Below are positions 58,649 through 64,000 of a stretch of DNA of 64,000 nt, piece by piece. This DNA is from Coturnix japonica (lineage: Eukaryota; Chordata; Aves; Galliformes; Phasianidae). A program made the position numbers and the translations under genes. Where the stretch lies: positions 1,979,141 to 2,043,140 of the forward strand of contig NC_029541.1 of NCBI RefSeq assembly GCF_001577835.2, in the 5' to 3' direction. How positions within the stretch are numbered: position 1 is the first letter of the stretch; each line of letters begins with the position of its first letter. The notes under the pieces are model-generated. The model was given only the letters and a program-made list of their open reading frames with translations, did no database searches and was not told the origin of the DNA.

Positions 58649-58917
58649 AGAGATGAACTCCCAGAGAGAAGCCCCCAAGATAGGAGCCTCCAAAGTTAAG
58701 TCTTCTAAACAAGAGATCCCAAAGAGGAGCTCCTAAAGAAGAAACCCCAACGAGGAGACCCCAAAGAACCTCCAAAAGTTGAGTCCCTTAAAGAGATACC
58801 CTCCAAAAAGGAGCCCTCCAAAGAGAAGACCCCAAAGAAGAGCCCTCAGAGTGGAAACCCCAAAGAAGAACTCCCAAAGTTGAGTCCCCCAAAGAGGAGC
58901 TCCCCAAAAATCTCAAA
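58649..58917 (+). repeat. Degenerate 15-16 bp minisatellite
   Basis: A run of diverged units like AAAGAGGAGCCCCC, with variants AAAGTTGAGTCCCCC and AAAGAAGAACTCCC. A longer composite unit containing the AAAGTTGAGTCCC form recurs. Divergence suggests an old array. Confidence 0.8.
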
Positions 58918-59239
58918 GCCTGGGGGGCAACTGGGGAAAGAAAGTGACGCTGGTTGAAGGTGTAAAATATCATGAGGTGGTCAGTGAGGGGTGAGTAGGG
59001 GGATTAGTGTCTCATCGTGCTCCATCCCACACCTTAGTCCCCAAGTGGTTGGGTTGAGTCTGGCTGAGCTGAGCTCCTTCTTGTTGAGGTGGTGAGAGGG
59101 AGAGGAAAAGGGTCAAATGTCTTCACCCCTCCGTCATGCGATTGGAAAGTATTGTTTGTGAACAAACTCTGCCTGGAAACGCTGAGTGAGTGAAATAGCA
59201 CAAAACCTGCGCCGAGATCGGCCTCTGCGATAAACCCAA

Positions 59240-59325
59240 GGGCTGCTTTGGGGTGAGGAGAAGGCAGAAACTGCTACAGAGAGGAGGGAGACGGAGCTCT
59301 GTGCGCTCCGGCATCGCCGTGCAGG
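59240..59325 (+). promoter_or_regulatory. Possible alternative first exon and promoter
   Basis: A short GC-rich segment ends in GCAGG|GTGAGT (donor at 59326) without a clear acceptor before it. About 100 bp upstream is an inverted GTTTGT-GA-ACAAAC site (59154-59167), FOX- or SOX-like, beside ATTGTTT. The arrangement would suit an alternative start for the gene at 53 kb; this is weak. Confidence 0.3.
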
Positions 59326-62300
59326 GTGAGTCGTCCCCATATTCGCCTCCATTAGGGGAAAGGTTTCCTTTATTTGCTCTTTCTTTGCAAATCGATGGTG
59401 CTATAAGGGGCAGAGGGTGGGCAGCTGAGAGCTCTATGATGGCTGGGGGGGTGGAGGGGCCCTGAGGACCCTGTGGTCCTCACCGACTCCTCTGGGTCTT
59501 GTGGCCATTCCCCTCTTCCACCCATGCAAAGGCTTCCACGAACAGTAAGATTTGGGTTTAAAAGTATTTAAAAGAGGAAAAGAGGCGCAGTAGGAAGAGG
59601 GGGGACTTGGAAACTATTACAGCTTTGGGGCTTGTTCTTTTTTGCTGTGGTATTTAGAGACCTGCAGGGGAGAAAAAAAGCTCTTCTCTTGAAGACGTGC
59701 AAATGAGAACGCTTTGAGTGTCCAGCGTGCAAAGCAATGCTGTGCATGGCTGCACGGCTTCCTGCCGTGCTCTGCAGAGCGGGTGAAGGCTTGGGGGGAT
59801 GCTCAGTGCTGTTTGCTCTTTACCCAGACCATGGTAATAGGGAGTCACCCAACCTCCTTGTCTCCGTGTTGCCCATGTCCCAGCCGTGTCCTGGTTCCCA
59901 TTCGGATGCTGTCAGACCTTTCTTTAAGGATGTTTCCAACTGTAACATGGGCTGTAATTCAATAATTCCAATGCGCTGATGAGATCATTCCCTACCTATT
60001 AAATCCCATGGGCAGGAAGTTCCACCTGATGGTCACTTTGATTTTTTTTTCCCCTATTTAAATCATCCTATTGCTCATCCCATCAAAGATGCCCATGCTG
60101 GGGCCATCACTGTGGACTTGCACCCGTTGATGCCCTGGGAAGGCTCTTGGTGTTGGGTTATTTGTGTAGCTCTGATGCTGCTGCTGGGCACACAGTGCCT
60201 GTCTTATATCTTTGGGGTGAATGTGGGTACGTCAGATGTGATTTAATGCCCCCAGAGCTGTGCTGTGAGGCTCATTGCCCCCATCTGGAAGCGGGGTGCT
60301 GGTAGCAGGAGGAGATCCCAGCTGAGCCCTTATGCTGAGGGGGGTGACAGGAAGGTGCCGCGTGGCAATGATGTGTCCCTCTGCCATCTTGTATGCAACC
60401 AGAGCAACGTGGTAAGGAGCAGCTTGGGGAGATCTGGGAGAGCAGAATTTACAGTCAGCTGGAAATTGTGAGTAAAAAAGGGCCACCAGGAGCCTGGGGA
60501 TGTGGTGTGGTTGAGAGCTCTACAGGCTGTGCCAAAGGGACCCATGTGCCAGGGATGGCAGCACGCGGTGTTCACCTCTCACTGTTATCATGGGGGGCTT
60601 TGCTCTCCCAACCCCACGCTGAGCATCCCATAGCACTTTTTGCTGCTCCTCCGGGATCCTCCTCTTGCTTTAGGGTTAAAGCTTCCATGGGTTGTGCAGC
60701 AACAGGAGCTTTTCTACGCTCCACTGAGCGATGCAGAATTGGTGCTCCTCCCCATTGAGAGCCCCAATGTGGCAGTGCTGGAGAACCAAGCACGGCCTCT
60801 AGAAGCCAAGGGGGGAATCCTCATCCCTATGGGATATGAGGCCCAGGCTTGAGTGGGGACTGAGGGAAGGTGGGTGGCAATGGGTGCACACAGAGGTGTG
60901 ACCCCCACTCCTTCCTGTGTTCCCATTGCTGGAAGTTTCCATGATGCCAATTCTGTCACCTCAATGTCACCATTGCGCTCTGAGCCCGCAAGGATGTTTC
61001 CAGAGGCCATCACCCCCCCATGCAGAGCCATGCAGCCTTCAAGGAGCAGATAAAGAATGCTCTATTCTGCTTGGACATTGGGAAATCCCAGCTCTTGCTG
61101 GAGCTGTGGCTTTGCCTATGAACCCCCATAGTTTTACCGAGCTGAACTGGGAGCGATGCTCTCCAAATCTCTCCTTTATCGGTGCTGTTGTTGCAGCTTT
61201 TTGGTAACGCTGGCTCTGGGCAGTTTGCTGGGAAGGCATTGGGGCTTTCTGCAGGTGAGTTGTTGCAGAGGATGTGCAAAGAGTCGGCTGGCCCCAGCAC
61301 AGAACGTTTCCGCTGCGGCACCGCATGGCTTGGTGGGGACACGTGGAGCTTTGGCTGCCATGAGGTGATGGCGGCTCTGCGGTGGGATGGCTTCATCTGT
61401 CCATATCTACTGGGTGACTTCATCCAGACATCCAGGTGTCTCCTGGGCTTAAAACCTGCTTTTTCATGGTCCTACACTGGGTGTTTCTGGCCGCGGATCC
61501 TCAGCCGTTGGCAGTTTGTGAATGGCTCTGTGCAGGAGCCCTGCTGATGATTCCTGCTTGGCTGGGAGCCACATGGGCTGTGCTTCCAGCTCTGCTGCAT
61601 CCCCAAAGGTCACCATTTCCTCCCGCTAGTGACAGCACGGCGCTGGGGACAGCAGATATGCCGTAGTGTAGAGTGCCAGAGGTTGGCTGCAATCCCTTGC
61701 AAGCTCAAAAAGGTGAGACTTGACCCAATGACCCTCTATTTTTACACACACCAGAGCCCCGATCCCAGTGTAGGAAGCGCTGCCCTCTCCCTACCATTCA
61801 CCCCGCTGTCCCTGTGTCCCCATGGGATGGCAACCCCATGAAGTTCCCAGCTGTGTCCCTCACCTCAGCCACCCCCCTTTACAGGCACACAGTGGCTGTG
61901 GCAGGAGGAAGCCATCCCTCCTTTTATGTGTGAAGGCACGCTGGGCGGAAACGCTTGGAAAAGGGCCCCGAAAGGACATTCCAAGTCTGGCAGGAAAGCA
62001 GTCCTCTCATCTGGCAGGAGACGGGCTATTGTCTGTGCCGGTGGCTGGAGGGATTCCTTGGGCCCTGGTTGGAAGGAGAGAACCTGTGTGTGGTTTCTTT
62101 TTCCCCCTGCTCTCTCTCCTGGGGGTGCTCGCAGCTCGTGCCTGCAGTGCCTTCCCACTGCTCTGTGCTCTGTGCTGTTCTCCCCTGTTGGATTCTATGC
62201 TTTGCTACACTTGGTGCTTTCCCCCCCTGGCTTGCTGTGTGTTTGGGGAGGTGGAAGGGAATCTAAGAACTGATCTTTTTCTGCGTGGAAAGAGGAAAAG

Positions 62301-64000
62301 TAAAAAGCCAACAGCTTCCATTGGTGCATGTGATGATGGGCAGATGGGGCAGGTCATACAATCCAGGCTACCCAACTCACCCCGTCAGCCGCTGGGATGC
62401 TCTCCCATGTCTCACTCTGTGGGATGGCATGAGGGATCCCATAGGTTTGAATTACCCTGGGCTGAGGGGCAGGAACCCTCAGTGCTGAGCCTGGTGCAGC
62501 CCTGCAGCACATCCCTGCAGGCTTCTTTCCCCCTTGCTGCTTTGCAGATGTATGTGCTGTGTTCCACGGTGCTGGAGAGTGGTGAGCAACCAAGGGGATG
62601 CTCTAGGGGTCCAGGGAGCTCAGCAAGAGGCACATTGGCATCACCCATGGTGCCAGGCTGCTGCTGGCTCTGCCCCTGCCCTAACGAGCTGTTCGGCTGC
62701 AACACAAACAGGTCAGATAGGATCAGCTCCTGGCCAGGAAGGGTGGCACGGCACAAGGGGAGAATTGCAGGATGTGCCATTGAGGGGTACGAATGGAGAA
62801 GGAAAAGCTGGCTGTCGCCATCCCCAAACCTCAGCCCTCAGCTCTGAGCTTTAGCTGGGGCAGCCTGGTTGCAGGTAAGTTGATGCACACTGGGGTGGCA
62901 GCTGTAGGGCTTTGGAAAGGAGCCCCAGTCGTGATGTTCTTTGGGTACACCTTGTCCTCATGCTTTCACTGTTTGCTGTGGCTCTCCAGGCTGGCACTGC
63001 TCATCCGTGCTCTGTTCGCTCCATTCCCCTCCGCCCTTCATTAAATAGCAAACATTAAAGGCGAAGATCTCTTACATGAAGATATATTCCCTGTGCCAAG
63101 GCAATTGTTCCCGTCCCTATTGTCTGTGCAACAGAGGAGCCCTTGAGCTGAGCACACCTGAGACAGCCAGCGCAGCCTCGCTATGGGAACAAGCCTTGTA
63201 ACAAGATCACCACTCACTTTTCTTCTTTTTCTTCTCCCCGTTTTCTTTTTTTGTTCAGCAAACCATATAATAATCCCACAATGAGGCCCCTTTCACACAG
63301 ACCCCTATTAAAGCACCGGCTGTATTTTAAGAGTAAACTTGCAGTGGCACCGTGGAGGTGAAGCACAATGGGAATGTGACCTGACCAAGTGCTGGCACTT
63401 TGCTTTTGTGCTCTTCCAGCCTCGGGCATTGCACTGTGTGGGTATCCCTGGGCTGACCTGGGCTTGGAGAAGCAGGGCAATCCAAAGAAACAACATCCCA
63501 TCAGCTCTGAGCACCCCATTAGCTTGGTGTCTCCTGCTTGGAGACATGTAGATGTCCTTGTTCATGGGTTCTCCACCAACTGATGCTCTGTGTGTGCAGG
63601 AGTCCTGCATCCCTGCTGGAGGGAGAGAGGGGAAATGATGAGAGGAGCTTAGAAGAATGGATCTTGCTTCTCTACCCTACTGAGCTCTGCTTGTTGCTGT
63701 TGCAACCCCATGCATGTGGAGCAGCACTCAGCACCCACCCAAACTCCCCTCTATTCCTTCACCACCCCCTGAGCCATAAAAGCATCCAGGGCTGCGCTTT
63801 GCTGCCTCAGTTTCCCCACCTGCAGCACTTCAGCCTCTGGGGGCACCTGGATGCACACAGCACACAGAGCACAGCATCCCACTGGCTTCATGCCGGCCCC
63901 ATTCTGCTGCCAGCAGGACCCATTTCCTCCCCATCCCTCGGGGTGTTTTGATGAGCATCCATCCCAGAGGGGGCTGGAGGGGGGATGGAGACATTATCAG

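Larger units (their letters stand above)
53062..64000 (+). other. Probable long first intron of the downstream gene
   Basis: Nearly 11 kb without a coding exon I recognise. It contains an inverted SOX pair, a degenerate minisatellite and a possible alternative first exon. If SOX13 starts at 53.0 kb, its coding exons lie beyond the right edge. Confidence 0.35.

Noticed and set aside
61660-61735. Possible CR1 tail (CAATCCCTTGCAAGC...)
   Set aside because: Resemblance to the CR1 3' consensus is too short and lacks the terminal ATTCTATGATT-like repeats.
61822-62847. 341-aa plus-strand open frame
   Set aside because: Composition is generic, no domain is visible, and it lies in a presumed intron. 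Chance open frames of this size occur in GC-rich bird DNA.
1-64000. Endogenous retrovirus, LTR or DNA-transposon copies
   Set aside because: I saw no long terminal repeats, gag/pol-like frames or terminal inverted repeats with target duplications. Only two short CR1 tails were recognisable; old fragments could be missed by eye.

Overview
The window looks like bird DNA, most likely chicken (Gallus gallus) microchromosome 26. The case rests on four items read directly from the sequence: an avian-type PI16 gene, a minus-strand pair of let-7 hairpins whose mature sequences match gga-let-7j and gga-let-7k, MTCH1, and SNRPE. CR1 LINE 3' ends, high GC content, compact introns and many minisatellites also fit a bird microchromosome. 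In mammals PI16 and MTCH1 sit on human 6p21, while SNRPE and SOX13 sit on 1q32. The window therefore crosses a boundary between two mammalian synteny blocks.

Layout. 1-3.8 kb holds no coding exon I can name. It carries polyadenylation signals and looks like the 3' end of a plus-strand gene (C6orf89 by synteny only). PI16 occupies 3.88-10.06 kb (+, six coding exons) and has a very long Thr/Pro/Lys repeat stalk. Its poly(A) signal is at 11.23 kb, followed by a CR1 fragment and a CTCF-like site. Two let-7 precursors lie at 13.53-13.81 kb on the minus strand. From 14 to 30 kb there is a gene-poor stretch. It contains GC-rich islands, two copies of an inverted ACAAAATGGC (YY1-like) motif, an 18-bp minisatellite, many purine/pyrimidine tracts, and a large CpG-rich block at about 25.6-27.5 kb that could serve the let-7 primary transcript. 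MTCH1 runs on the minus strand from 38.04 to 31.85 kb (12 coding exons). SNRPE starts 234 bp away on the plus strand (38.27-40.23 kb, five exons), so the two share a compact promoter with NRF1, CCAAT and ETS motifs. SNRPE intron 1 has minor-spliceosome (U12-type) signals and is filled with a GGGGCCTAT-type minisatellite.

From 40.5 kb to the end I see no coding exon. A CpG-rich promoter with a good splice donor at 53.06 kb, and a second donor at 59.33 kb, are candidates for non-coding first exons of the next gene, SOX13 by synteny. The DNA upstream contains several clusters of SOX/TCF-type HMG-box motifs, including a nearly perfect inverted dimer site.

All three protein genes were assembled exon by exon. 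Each gives a reading frame divisible by three with GT-AG boundaries: PI16 about 780 aa, MTCH1 323 aa, SNRPE 92 aa. Regulatory-site calls rest on motif matching by eye and are hypotheses.
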